From Roridomyces roridus (lineage: Eukaryota; Basidiomycota; Agaricomycetes; Agaricales; Mycenaceae): a stretch of DNA of 64,000 nt. The stretch lies in the NCBI GenBank assembly GCA_029378245.1, contig JARKIF010000045.1, positions 343,980 through 407,979 of the forward strand. Reading direction: 5' to 3'. Shown here piece after piece: positions 43,401 through 52,186 of the stretch; positions within the stretch are counted from its first letter, which is position 1; each line of letters starts with the position of its first letter. The notes below the pieces were generated by a model, which was not told the DNA's origin, searched no databases, and was given only the letters and a program-made list of their open reading frames with translations. The position numbers and the translations under genes are program-made.

Positions 43401-44463
43401 CAGTGATCCAGAACACATCCATCCTGCTATACGGGAGCACAGAAGCCCCGCAAATGTTTCCCCAGATGTCCATGACACGTGGAAACCAACCCTCGACTCT
43501 GAAAAACGAGGGACCAGGCGCCGTGCAACAACCAATATTGATACAAGAGATTCAAAGACAAAAAAGACTGAACATCCCAAGAGCCCTGGAGCACAGGCTG
43601 TCTCAAATGGATGTCCAATTGGTCTTGTCTGGGATAATTTTAACTGGAGTTGTGGCTATGATGCACTGTTCACCCCACTCGGTCATTTGTGGCGAACTGA
43701 CAGAGAAAGATGGACCACAATTTTCAACCATTTGAATCCAGTACTTGGACTCTGGGCAAACTGGATGGTTTCACACGAGAGAACACCAGAGATACCGAGA
43801 AATAAAGCCAGAGAGGCTTTGACCACATCTGATGCCTCCAAATTTCCTCTCGGTCCGGTGTGCCTGCGACTTGATGATTTGTTCAGTGCTGTTTCCAGTC
43901 AACTCACATACGGCCAGGCCAGAACTTATTGTGAGGTTTGTGGATACTTGGAAGCTGGCCTCACAGACACTTTTGGAATGCACTTGACAACATACCGAAC
44001 TAATGACTTGGGCAATGCTCAGGTTACCACAAGTCAATGGTTGTCTCATCATCTCAATCGACTCATTCAAAGGTGTTGTCCGGAATGTGGTTATCTTGGA
44101 ACTCGCACACACCTTCGAAGGCAAACAAATGTGATTTCAGTCCCGGCCATTTTCATTCTCAGTATAACAATGGACAACCTCATTCTTGAGGACACTCTAC
44201 ATTTGAGCACAGAGAGCACTGTCGATCAACTGGGTCTTGTTGGTCTCATCTATCACTCTGAAGGTGATCGTCATTTTGCCAGTGCCACACTTGCCAAGGA
44301 TAAAATCTTGTGGTATCACGATGGAATTGCAACAGGGCGACACTGCATGCCAATGGGCTCTATCTCTTCAATTGAAAACCATTCATTGCACAACCGGGGA
44401 AGCTACAGACTGGCAGCGGCCATATACAGCCATTCCGCATCCACATCCATCCGAACTGTTTGA
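37453..44463 (+). CDS. Helitron Rep/Pif1 helicase with C-terminal ubiquitin-protease-like domain
   Basis: Rolling-circle transposase: HUH nickase plus 5'-3' helicase of Helitron elements. One uninterrupted frame of 2336 codons; the first ATG is at 37513 and extra 5' exons are possible. Residues below are counted from 37453. A Cys-rich N-terminal region (CAVCGQLYP, LCVFCEGALAARKIPKNALV, AKIRHNRCVMRV) precedes the Rep domain: WLFPYGKGGIG, SAFMG-like block, HUH motif H722-S-H724 in LTLHSHCLIW, and the paired tyrosines Y949/Y953 in YVSDYVSK. The Pif1-type SF1B helicase has Walker A GGMGGSGKSQV (G1466-S1471) and Walker B FLDEVSMV (D1552/E1553). The C-terminal 270 residues have NFNWSCGYDALF (C2067), two CxxC pairs (2160/2163, 2209/2212), and RHF...ILWYHDG (H2274, D2290), resembling USP Cys box, zinc finger and His box. 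The reading frame is intact over 7 kb. Confidence 0.92.
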   Translation: MVLPHLVNSHGLQDLESGSFMFEYQCSQADINRHLNENEYFTVADIPLRSLLPSLTLVELNRTAKVHGVRLLARTPTAVVRNIMDEHSCDSDSCQSLVSIMRFMPDSKPKLEPVSFAMSTTYTRHIEQEALKNARERRFERKLATNDLDPAPFPPEPLKRADVHRILTQSCNAFLPENFVEAGCAVCGQLYPTAKLSPLDDFHGSLNILCAQNVTRQQRFNSEDPVKDIPGPVLADGCTHLCVFCEGALAARKIPKNALVNHCWLGPVPPELQDLSYAESVMIAKIRHNRCVMRVNSGRVRMHANAIMFAQPILKVYLKLPPSKQEMSEILAFVFTGSAAPTQEDFERTPMLVRRDKVATALNWLKLNHEGYADLEISEENLLSYKHHDIPVEVDYRRTNTDPEDSIPAVARSVHDDNEEHGTSEGQCSFAVHGLTGAEYSTATMDTIKAVALQHLTRQGSMLGIGRNDVPEPMYQNVEAYPGMFPWLFPYGKGGIGHPSHKYKVSDLSRKGQLLMYHDKRFQADMYFPMIAFNHEQLRGASVGSKALVKRSNFSDVARRLKRIDPEVSGHIADRLVEGIHVRPENEREKDCFDLMHDLDGIGAYVPGSATSKRHMRNEIWSSTAFMGAPSWFVTMSWNDSGHPLALYYAQEDTIFRPEIRSADDRYRLMSKNPVAAARFFHYMMEVFIEEILCWKKEDAGVFGHTGGYYAVVEQQGRLTLHSHCLIWVKNALSPQDIRHKLTAEDSVFTARLIAYLESSHQGKFNNGKLADVQAQVALNSQTSDAELENSRYQAPTLTFPEPPPSLCKTDNCLGTCEACIQLSNWWAGYEDEVDDLLLRSNIHSCRHSVKDVDEDDSKKDWRHLRKRNKSKVRVHERRGCLTKSGVCKARFPRDVVEQTVVDAEGHIAIEHQEPYMNTINTVITYFSRCNTDCTSLLSGTAVKAVISYVSDYVSKLGLKSYQAFASVFDVFERNSDAFDSATADSEATRKLMRQMVNSMSTKMEIGSPMASLYLLGNPDHYTSHNYANFSWRTYVAYVKRGWSLEVQPDSTEDLDDAPEDLIVLRNNRGNIIASSIIDDYTMRPVVYDSVNLYEWIQSHQKKEFTKAEKLYLLQERERFSVFEKEISDSDSSASFIDEEPGCANESDDEMQSQSDEKDTTPLKYPFIGDHQQKDTHGVYCDFSRLNKIIPNFLGGAIPRSDRGDREYYCMSILTIFKPWRSPRDLKDGSSTWNETFNDHTFTERQQQLLKNFNLRFECNDARDDHYATMKRKLAEAEYGHSHRFNDTILGHKDDVADFIDDELDNFEDCSAGEIGPKTCKLRAQMEEIRSVLAGAKWLNRTTNGLLTNVLTEPWSAPFKTKTSWSKIVEAERKLLTVNKLANMPLTYTGHSGQATASTQDKVEVLPFNYFTSAQTIDPDCNVHIKVECCEFFTLNTEQRRAFTIVADHASAVQAMPLRMYLGGMGGSGKSQVIKAISRFFELRKESYRFMLLGPTGSTAALVNGSTYHSVFKVPRETGRRNRDDIGGIRNEATAMAAVNERIQGVEYIFLDEVSMVSCNDLQILASQAAKARNVHEVAFGGLNVILAGDFAQLPPTRGPALYGSLKTLSLADANTEFDQASILGRMIWHQFNTVVILRQNMRQSTSTKEDLKLRTALENMRYRACTAEDIEFLRTRVASDRPGHPHLDSVEFRNVSVITAWNVHKDTINQLGAERFAADTGQELHGFYSVDRMSAANVDRKKWKNCPQARVRRIGPQLQEQLWMATPSATAEHVPGCLRLCMGMPVMIKSNDATELCITKGQEAYVRGWNQSLGPHGKPILETLFVELVNPPRPIQIPDLPQNVVPLPRATMKTTALLEDDSLLSLNREQVPVLQNFSMTDYGAQGKSRNPNVCHLNNCQSHMAYYVALSRGTKASGTAIIQGFDEKMITGGITGFLRQEFRELEMLDEITTLRYNGELPSQVTGFYRGQLLRSYLLWRKDHSDPEHIHPAIREHRSPANVSPDVHDTWKPTLDSEKRGTRRRATTNIDTRDSKTKKTEHPKSPGAQAVSNGCPIGLVWDNFNWSCGYDALFTPLGHLWRTDRERWTTIFNHLNPVLGLWANWMVSHERTPEIPRNKAREALTTSDASKFPLGPVCLRLDDLFSAVSSQLTYGQARTYCEVCGYLEAGLTDTFGMHLTTYRTNDLGNAQVTTSQWLSHHLNRLIQRCCPECGYLGTRTHLRRQTNVISVPAIFILSITMDNLILEDTLHLSTESTVDQLGLVGLIYHSEGDRHFASATLAKDKILWYHDGIATGRHCMPMGSISSIENHSLHNRGSYRLAAAIYSHSASTSIRTV
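37453..44463 (+). mobile_element. Helitron (autonomous-type coding core; termini not located)
   Basis: Identified by its HUH-Y2 Rep plus Pif1 helicase protein. True ends (5' TC, 3' hairpin followed by CTRR) could not be assigned by eye, so only the coding core is given. The element sits between the family B2 F-box pseudogene and a MITE. Confidence 0.75.
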
Positions 44464-44717
44464 AAAACAGGAATCGTACTTGCCATGCGCAGCAATGGCC
44501 TCAAAAGCCAGGTACACTTCGCTTGGTTGAGGTGTTCTGACGTTCCGTCGACTTTTCCACCATCTCTTGCCCAACTGAGCGCTGTTTTAGAGTTGCCGAT
44601 GCTATCTTGATTCTTCGCGCATGTATATCAACTATGGGAACCCATTCGGTGCTTCTTCACCCTCTCTGCCCTTTTTTACGGTCGTCCATTATGTCTTCGT
44701 CCTTGGACGAAAATAGT

Positions 44718-44725
44718 AAATAAAT
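44718..44725 (+). repeat. Left 8-bp target site duplication of MITE
   Basis: AAATAAAT, repeated exactly at 45161-45168. Confidence 0.85.
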
Positions 44726-45160
44726 CAAGAGGTGTCAGATCAGCAGATACGACCCCGAATCAGATGGCCCGGAGGGTCGACCTGCCACACATTTTAGGAA
44801 GTAGCTCCGGGACGCACTCAGAGAATTCACCGTTGTGGCGGGTTTTTGGAGCTTGGTCTGGCCATAGTTTGGATTTACTTGCTTTCTTGGTTCAAATGTG
44901 TTGCTTTACAGGGTACAAGGGTTGGACTGGAGCAAGACTCGAGTGCTGCACGCTTATGTCATTCCCGGACATACTTTCTCGGATTCGGCTATATGCCTTT
45001 ATACCGCCTTATACCTGACAGGCCAGCTTATACCTTCTTATGCCTCTGTATATGTCACCTGGGTCACCACACTGTCTCTCTGAAGCCACAGTGTATAGGC
45101 AACCCTACCCTTGCCGAGCCATCACTTACTGGGTCAGATCAGACGATCTGACACCTCTTG
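44726..45160. mobile_element. MITE, 435 bp, with 16-bp terminal inverted repeats
   Basis: The left end CAAGAGGTGTCAGATC is the exact reverse complement of the right end, and the element is bounded by perfect 8-bp repeats AAATAAAT. It has no coding capacity. The right terminus also folds locally (GTCAGATC-AGAC-GATCTGAC). The 8-bp duplication fits hAT-type mobilisation, though the terminal bases do not match the hAT consensus strictly. Confidence 0.85.
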
Positions 45161-45168
45161 AAATAAAT
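45161..45168 (+). repeat. Right 8-bp target site duplication of MITE
   Basis: AAATAAAT, identical to 44718-44725. Confidence 0.85.
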
Positions 45169-48028
45169 ACAAGATATGCCTTCGCTACGCTCCGGCATCG
45201 CTGCGAGGATCCCACATGTAGCATGAAACTATCAAATTCCAAGTACCCGAAGAAAGAATATACGCATTGTACAACCCGGAGCACTTTTGAAAGTGCAATG
45301 TACTGACACCGTGAACCGACGGGGAGCTCAAACAATGAACCCAATGTGCTTGGCATGCAGACCGCAACCCAACCGTGACCTGGAACAATCTGCGCCGGCG
45401 CCGGGGATATTCCAAATGGACCCAGGCGAGATTGCTTCGTGGAACGAAATGGCCAGGTACCGATGTGGAGGAAAGACCACAGAGTGAAGAAATAAAACCA
45501 GGCAGTAGCCGGACTGGTGTGCCTGCTCAGGAATCTTGAGGATCCAAATCTACATGCATATGACAGTTGGCGATGACCAGCAGAATTTAGAAAATTGGGT
45601 GGAGGAATGGGGGAAGAGAGAGGAGAGCAACAGTCGGACGGAACGAAGCTATGGCGCGGTGTCGAACACTTCGAGATTCCGGCGTTGTATTGATGTTGGA
45701 CTCGACAGATTCTTCTCGGTTTGAGATGCGAGCCCCAAGATAGTGTGTATGCATCCAAGCAGCAAGCTCAATGTGACAATGAGGCAGCCAGGTCCAGTGA
45801 TCACACATAGATTGCGGTTGAGTGCGCGGCAGAGCGGAAAGCCTGGAGTTGCAAAGCGGAGCGAGGAAAGGGAGAGAGGAGTAGATGGGGGGTCATTGAC
45901 GGTGAATTCTTATACCTGGTCCGGGGCTCTGCCCAGTGCCGGCGAGTGACGCGGCTAGTTGCCACATTCAACTGCGATCTGTCGAGATGGACAGCTGTCA
46001 GCGGGGAATGGAAACGAAGGAGGCCGGAAAGCTGTAAACAAAGCTGTAAAAAAGCCCTTCAACGGGCCAGAAGAGCGTAGGAGGAAAGTCCTTTCGGGGA
46101 TGGAACCAAAGTGATTGACAGAAGTACAAAGAATCGAGAGACATCTCGTTAAAGAACGGATAATTGAACTGGGTCATTCATCGTGTGAGGAAAAAGACCC
46201 AAGAAAAAACATTAAAAAACAGGCTCGCCAGCGGGCTAGTGTTGGGTGGGGCACTGGTTGATGCATTCTAGTGTGTTTCTACCCGTCCTCCGCTCGAGAG
46301 CGCCTCAGAGTCAGACGAGATTGCAGCCCCTAGATGTCAAGACGCGCCGCGGGAGCAGTAGACGGAGGTAAACCGCGTCAACGGCAACCATCACGTCGGC
46401 CGAACGCATCATGATCTTCTCTTTCTCCACCATCGGCGACCGGGCTCGACTGGGTTCTGCCTTGAGAAGGCTCGACTGTGCGCTTCCTCCAGCCCACCGA
46501 CATTCGCGGTCTTGGAAAACCATCTTTTTCGTCGCAAATGGAGCCTTGTGATTCGAACAGACCACTCCGTGTCGTCTTTGCCCGGGGACATCTACGCACT
46601 CAATGTGGACATCTAATGCCTCGATGGAGGAACGGAATCTCGTCAAGAACCCGAGCGTGGCACCTTCCGAGAGCTGCGGGCTGACCTTTTTTCGGCGCTG
46701 GGGTCTTTCGGCTTTGCGCAAACATCGGCACTCGCAGACGCTGTCCAACCTTATCTCAGCAACCAGACGGAGCGCAGCTCTTTATAAGTATGCCTGAAAT
46801 GGGTGCGTTGACTACCTCATCTTTGTGAAGAACTTCATGCTTATCATTCGAGCAGCCAGCGGGATGCCCTCGCGACGCAGGAGGGTCGGGCTTTGATATC
46901 GCTGGTTTTCATTGCGCTCGGAAACTCAAATTTGGCCCAGCCGTCCAAGCCGCATATGTAGCCGTCTGGCAGCATCGTATTGGGAGACGCAGGTGTTGTA
47001 CCTTCCTTTCCTAAGTCTTCAATCTGACTTCGTGAAAGAGCCGTACGACTTGACGGTCAAAGTTCCAGTCTGTTCTCTTTGTCCCGAGACTCCATGAGGA
47101 AAGGGCCAACTTTGGACGCGTTGCAAGCACGTACATAACTGGAGATCGGCGAAAACGCGTCATGAATCTCGTTTTGCTCTTAGCCTGTGAGTACAATCCA
47201 AATCCAAAAGCTTTCCGTTTGTTTATTCAGCGTCAAAGTCGTTTTCCTTGACGCCCGATATGCCCTCGCCCTCCGTTCCACTCGGAGCAACGATTAGGGA
47301 CGTCTGGTGGCCCGTGGGGCTTACGAGGGCGGTGATGGACGGAATTGTATGTCGCTATTCATTCTTTGAGCGAGTGACTGACGCGACGCTGGCTAGCAAT
47401 GCGATAAGCACTTTATGTGGCGTGGAGCACCGAGAATGGAATCCATTTCCAGGCTGCCTTTTCGTCCAGTCCTTGACTTCCGCCTCATCGACAACCTCCA
47501 TTTGCGGCTTTGCAGACCTTGTGTGATAATCCTTCCCCTTCCATTTTCCTCGGTCAGCCGAGCACCGACAGAAAGGCGGGCCACCGGGAACGCGTGGGTG
47601 TTGGGGTCCCGGATGGTCTCGAGCTTGGGCGCGATACGGGACGCTCAGACCTCTCAATCTCCCCAAACGCAGCCGAGGCAGGCATTGGAGGTGGTGAATG
47701 CGGGCAGTACACCCCGGCCATTGGACGGCTTTGAAAAGCGTGCCTGGCGACCATCGTTCCTGACGCCTCTCCCTTCCCTGCATAGCCCTCGCCACTTTCT
47801 ACACCTCTCATCACTGTCTGCATCGCGTCCCTCTGCGTATTCCGCAAGTATTCTGCTCAACGCGTCTCCCGTGGCTCACACGCCGACTGTCGGGATCTGT
47901 ATCTGGCCCACATGTATATTTAGTAGACATTGAGGAAATACACGTCTTTTTGGACCATCAAGTCGGTCAGGGACGAGTTTTTGAATGACAGATCATCGGT
48001 CCTGCTCTTGTTCTCTCCCCTCCAATTT
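45169..48028. other. Large region without a recognised gene
   Basis: Nearly 2.9 kb. Short protein-like pieces occur, for example ELRADLFSALGSFGF followed by AQTSALADAVQPYL on the plus strand near 46670-46760, and VASTYITGDRRKR on the plus strand near 47130. They cannot be joined into a gene and I recognise no family. It is probably eroded coding sequence plus the promoter of the SGNH-protein gene. Confidence 0.4.
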
Positions 48029-49827
48029 ATGCAAAGGCGAAAAGGACAGGCTCACATAGCCCCTCCTACACCCTCACGAGACTCGTCTGTGTCGTCCATG
48101 GGCTCAGACCACGAAAAGCTCTCCCGCCTCAGCCAGCGCAGCCTCGGTGTAACGCACCGTATCTGGCTTATCCTCGGCCTCTTCGTCTTCCTCGTCACCT
48201 TCACTCATTTCATCTACCCGTCGCCGAGCCCCACGCCGACATTCACGTTCTCTAACCTCGACTTGACGCCGAAGAACTACCTCAATGCGTCCGAGACGGG
48301 TCCAAATCCTTTCGGCTTTTGCCCGGTCTATGGCCCTGGCGACGAGATTGGCATGAAACACGGCGCTGTGACGCTGGGCAAGACGCGTATGCACCTCGGG
48401 AGTGGTGCTCGGATACAGCGCGTACTCAACAAGGCGCTGACGGGGCAGCCAGTCACCATTAGTATCTTAGGGGGCTCAGGTGCGTTCCTTCATCCTTTCC
48501 ACTCTTCTCTATACTAAAGCTAGAGTCAAGTTTCTTCCTGCCACGGTGCGGGTGACGACCCAATTTCCCCGCTCTGCTACCCGTCGCGGTTTTTCCAATG
48601 GTGGAACAGCGTCTTCCCGCACCCAGCTTCCGAACTCACGAATGGGGCCATGCGACGCACGGGCTCAGAATACTTTGCCTTCTGCAGTACACATCACATT
48701 CCGGACGCTACGGACCTCGTCATCATCGAGCTCGACGTCGACGACCCTGCCGATCAGACCGCTCGCGATAACTTTGAGATCCTCGTCCGGTCCATCCTCA
48801 TTCGGCCAGACGAACCCGCGGTCCTCCTCCTCGGCCACTTTGCACCAGATATACACACCGCACACGGTTTCGCTGGTCCAGACGTCAACCACAATATCGT
48901 CGCCCAATTCTACGATGTCCCGCATATCAGTTTGAAGCCGTTACTCTACCAGGAGTACATGCGCGACCCCGCGTCGGTGACCAAGATGTATGCGGACCTG
49001 GTTTTGGCCAACTCTGCAGGCCATGAGGCGCTCTCGGAGGTGCTGATCTCCTACTTCCAATCGCAGGTCTGCACGGCGTGGGCGGTTGCCACTGGCTCGT
49101 CATTTGACGCGGTGCCTGCGCGCAACGCTTTCGACCCACCGGGGCAGGAGAAAGGACACGGCCTCTTTGGTGGCGTTGGTCTGCGGAAGGGCGTACCTGA
49201 GGAGGACTCGACTTCGCAGGACCAAGGGAAGCTCTCACTACCCCCGACGTCAAACCTTTTCCACCCTGCTCTACGTGTCCCTCGTGCACGTATCTCCACG
49301 CGCCCAGACGACGACCGTGATTTCGAGGAGATTGCACCGTACTGTGTGTCTGCGAACGACTTGATCAACCCACTGCCGCCGTCGCTGTTCTACGGCTCGG
49401 GCTGGCATGCGTACCATCCCACTCTCGGTGGTGGGGCGACTGCGCTTGACGCCAAGGCACATTATTGGCACTCGACGCTGCCGACGAGCAGGCTGCGTGT
49501 GCCGATCATGGTCGGTGCAGGGGATGTCGGCGTGTATTATCTGAAAGAGCCGATCAAGGAGGTGGGCGAGGGGAGTGCTGTAGAGTGTTGGGTGGACGAC
49601 AATTATGCTGGGGCACGGACTATTGAGAACGCAGCGGATGTAGGGGAGAGCGTGGCTTCGTACGTCTTTTTTCTTCTTTTTTCTCCTTGGTGCTGAAAGA
49701 GTTTCTTAGCCTGTATTACATCGACCACTACGTCTCGCGCGGGTCGCACTTTGTCGAGTGCCAGTTGGTCGGCGAGGAGGGGCGGGGTGTCCCTATATTC
49801 AAAATCATCGGCATCTTCGCGACGTGA
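48029..49827 (+). CDS. CAP64-like / SGNH-type membrane protein (capsular-associated protein family)
   Basis: Three exons (48029-48479, 48531-49659, 49710-49827; introns 51 and 50 nt) give 565 residues. A cytosolic N-terminus is followed by a signal anchor (THRIWLILGLFVFLVTFTHFIYP), then a luminal domain beginning LTPKNYLNASETGPNPFGFC. The SGNH-hydrolase block I is ILGGSVSSCHGAGDD; block V-like features are in FYGSGWHAY. The C-terminal VSRGSHFVECQLVGEEGRGV and FKIIGIFAT are characteristic of basidiomycete proteins annotated as capsular-associated (CAP64-like). A Golgi type II enzyme modifying cell-surface polysaccharides is the likely role, inferred from the family. The start at 48029 opens MQRRKGQAHIAPPTPS; an in-frame Met further on (48089-48100 area, MGSDHEKL) is an alternative. 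Confidence 0.78.
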
Positions 49828-49938
49828 TCTGCCTTTCTTGACATTGCTACTAGACTCTTACAGTATATCACGATATAAGGATTCCGTTTTATTTACATTT
49901 GTACCAGTACGCAGTCGTACAAACAGAGTTGGAGGCTA

Positions 49939-51297
49939 CTACCAATTGGCCGAGTAGGCGTCCGAGGGTCTGGACACCAATTCCACCTGAACGTTGTTTG
50001 CAGTCCAATACGGCCTATCGTACAACTCTGCGGGGAGGCGGAAGGTGGGGACCGTCTGCTGGTTACTGCGCTTCCAGTCCACGATATCCTGAAGCGCGGT
50101 GTACACCACTTCGGTGTCTACATCCGGCGGCCAGACAAAGACGGTGTCGAGCAGCGGCCACGGCTGCGAACCGGGACCCAAGATATCCAACAGGATAGGT
50201 GCGGTGCAGCACTGATTGACGAGGGCGAGGGAGGTAAGGCTCGGGAAACGTGCGATTGGAGGAGCCCGTATGTGTTCGTATCCTCCCCCCTGCCCATCGG
50301 TGCATTCCAACGCGGTGGAATTGTGGAACACGAGCGAGGTTAGGCTGGGATAGTAGAGCCGGGGATCCAGTTTTTCTTCGGCCGGGCCACACCAATCCAT
50401 GGGATCTACCCAGGCGAAGAGCGTCGAAATCTGGGGGCCGTGCGAGCCGTGGAAGACGAGGGTCTCGAGGTTGCGCAGACAGAAGCGGATGAGGATGTCC
50501 ACGGCTGTGTCGTGACTCGTGCCGTCGTACTCCAAGCGGAGGTGTTTGTAGGTATCGGTGTCTATCACCTCACCGTCGGGGTCGAGCAGTTCATCTGGAT
50601 CCCACTCGATGTACAAGTGAGTGACGGAGTGCAGATGCTTCGCCTCGCCCAGGAAGAGGGCTAGGTTCTTGTCTTTGTCGTAGTTGTCCTTTGTGTATCT
50701 CCTCAGCTCGAAATGCGTGAGGGAGCGGGCCCAGTGGAGTGGAGAGGCTGGTAGATCCTGAGTGCAGCCAATCATCCGGAGAAAGACGAGGTTGGGGGCA
50801 TGGATTGTCGATAAATCCAAGCTCGAGAACTCCCCAGTGCGATTGTCGATCTGGAGGTGCACTAGGTTGGGCAAGGCGACGCCTTCGATCGACTCCATGA
50901 TCTCGGCGAACGCGCGGGTCATGCCATATACGACAATGAGGTGTGAAACGCGCTGGAGATGGGGGGAGAAAGCGTCGAGAGCATCTGCCTCTACGGGTGA
51001 TCGCAGGGTCACCCTCGGCTTGCAGGAGCCCGAGCGTTGGAAGTAGAGCTCAGCTCGTTGGATGGACCCGCGTCGGCTGAGGTCCATTTCCACCCATGTC
51101 CACGCGGTAGCTGCGCTTGTGACTGCTTGGCGTAGCTGACGGCAGACATGGGACAAGGACCATTCCACCGGCAGCTCGGGAGTCGGACTAGGCAACTCGC
51201 GTTCGGGTGGCCGCGCAGCGAGCGTGATTTCGACGACGATCTCGTTGGGGAGACGGAGCAAGGGGAATGCGGAATTCTGGGTAACGCTGTGAGACAT
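49939..51297 (-). CDS. F-box/LRR-like protein family A, distant copy A4 (intact)
   Basis: Intronless 452-residue protein. The N-terminal F-box is FPLLRLPNEIVVEITLAARP, then VEWSLSHVCRQLRQAVTSA. Its C-terminal part matches A1-A3 closely in layout: SLTSLALVNQCCTAPIL, LGPGSQPWPLLDTVFVWPPD, VYTALQDIVDWKRSNQQTVP and YWTANNVQVELV. This shows common ancestry with the 25-34 kb cluster despite strong divergence elsewhere. Probable SCF substrate adaptor. It is tail-to-tail with the SGNH gene (111 bp between stops). Confidence 0.85.
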   Translation of the reverse strand: MSHSVTQNSAFPLLRLPNEIVVEITLAARPPERELPSPTPELPVEWSLSHVCRQLRQAVTSAATAWTWVEMDLSRRGSIQRAELYFQRSGSCKPRVTLRSPVEADALDAFSPHLQRVSHLIVVYGMTRAFAEIMESIEGVALPNLVHLQIDNRTGEFSSLDLSTIHAPNLVFLRMIGCTQDLPASPLHWARSLTHFELRRYTKDNYDKDKNLALFLGEAKHLHSVTHLYIEWDPDELLDPDGEVIDTDTYKHLRLEYDGTSHDTAVDILIRFCLRNLETLVFHGSHGPQISTLFAWVDPMDWCGPAEEKLDPRLYYPSLTSLVFHNSTALECTDGQGGGYEHIRAPPIARFPSLTSLALVNQCCTAPILLDILGPGSQPWPLLDTVFVWPPDVDTEVVYTALQDIVDWKRSNQQTVPTFRLPAELYDRPYWTANNVQVELVSRPSDAYSANW

Positions 51298-51638
51298 GCT
51301 TTGAGGGAGCAGAGAGGGAGACTTGCCTCTTTAGATGGCTTGATTTACATCCAAGTTGGAGCGAACAAAGAGACAAAGCTCCAGTAGGGAAGACAATTGG
51401 CACAAAGGAGAGCGGCCCCCGACGGACGGGCGGATGTTTTCTGGATTGCTTTGTCGGGAAGAAATTAATGAGAGCGCCCTAAGTATTACTGTCGTTTGCT
51501 TCCATTCCAGTTGCAGGGAATCACAGGGCGTAAAGGAGAAAGAACCAGACGTCTATAGGTTGTCATGGATGTTGAGGATGACGGTAGAAACAAAGAGACC
51601 GGACCAAGCCATCAACGCCATCCTCTCTCTCTCTCACT
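51298..51638. promoter_or_regulatory. Divergent promoter region F-box A4 / small basic protein
   Basis: 341 bp between divergent starts. A CTCTCTCTCTCTC pyrimidine tract (51623-51635) lies immediately before the ATG of the plus-strand gene, common in fungal core promoters. Confidence 0.5.
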
Positions 51639-52186
51639 ATGCCTGCTGAGCGATCGAGCAAGAACGGCGAACGCGTGAGGAGGACATGACCAGATTCAAC
51701 GGATGTGCAACCGACCAACATCTAGGGAACGTCGACGAACATGGGCATGGGCGCGAGTGCGGCGAGGGCCCCTGCCGACGGGCAGGCCGGGAGGGGCCGG
51801 AAAGCAAAGCAGCGTAAAAGACGAAACGACGTGGACGCAAATGCCCCCGCTGTGAGTTTCTTGAATAAGAGAATCAAGTTTCAACTCTGTTGACCATGAT
51901 TATGGGGAAGGGAGCGGAATCGGAGAGCCTCACAGTCGAGTCCCTTCCGAAACCTCGGAAGCCCCGGAAGCCTTCGAGTCCAGCTGTTTTGGCCAGGAAC
52001 AGGAAGAGGCATGAAAAGTTCAGGGAAATCAGGATCGCGAAGGCAATTGCCAAGCGGCTTGTGAGCTTCAAGTTCCCATTTCTAACTGGGCAACACTGAC
52101 TGTTATCCAAGGAAGCCGAGGCGCAGAGTGCAGCATCCGCGACGAACAACGCTGCAGAGGAGGTAAACAGTAGCGAAGGATTGTAA
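51639..52186 (+). CDS. Small basic hypothetical protein, four exons
   Basis: Exons 51639-51674, 51726-51851, 51911-52060 and 52112-52186 are separated by three GT-AG introns of 51, 59 and 51 nt, all phase 0. They give a 128-residue protein starting MPAERSSKNGER. It is rich in Arg/Lys: RGRKAKQRKRRNDVD, PKPRKPRKPSS and ARNRKRHEKFREIRIAKAI, then an Ala/Glu C-terminus. The clusters look like nuclear-localisation or RNA-binding basic patches, but no family is recognised. Regular intron sizes and phases are the main evidence that it is real. The last exon could instead splice at GTAAAC (52163). Confidence 0.55.

Noticed and set aside
45126..45758. 210-codon minus-strand frame
   Set aside because: Runs into the MITE at its 3' end and shows no recognisable domain; probably fortuitous.
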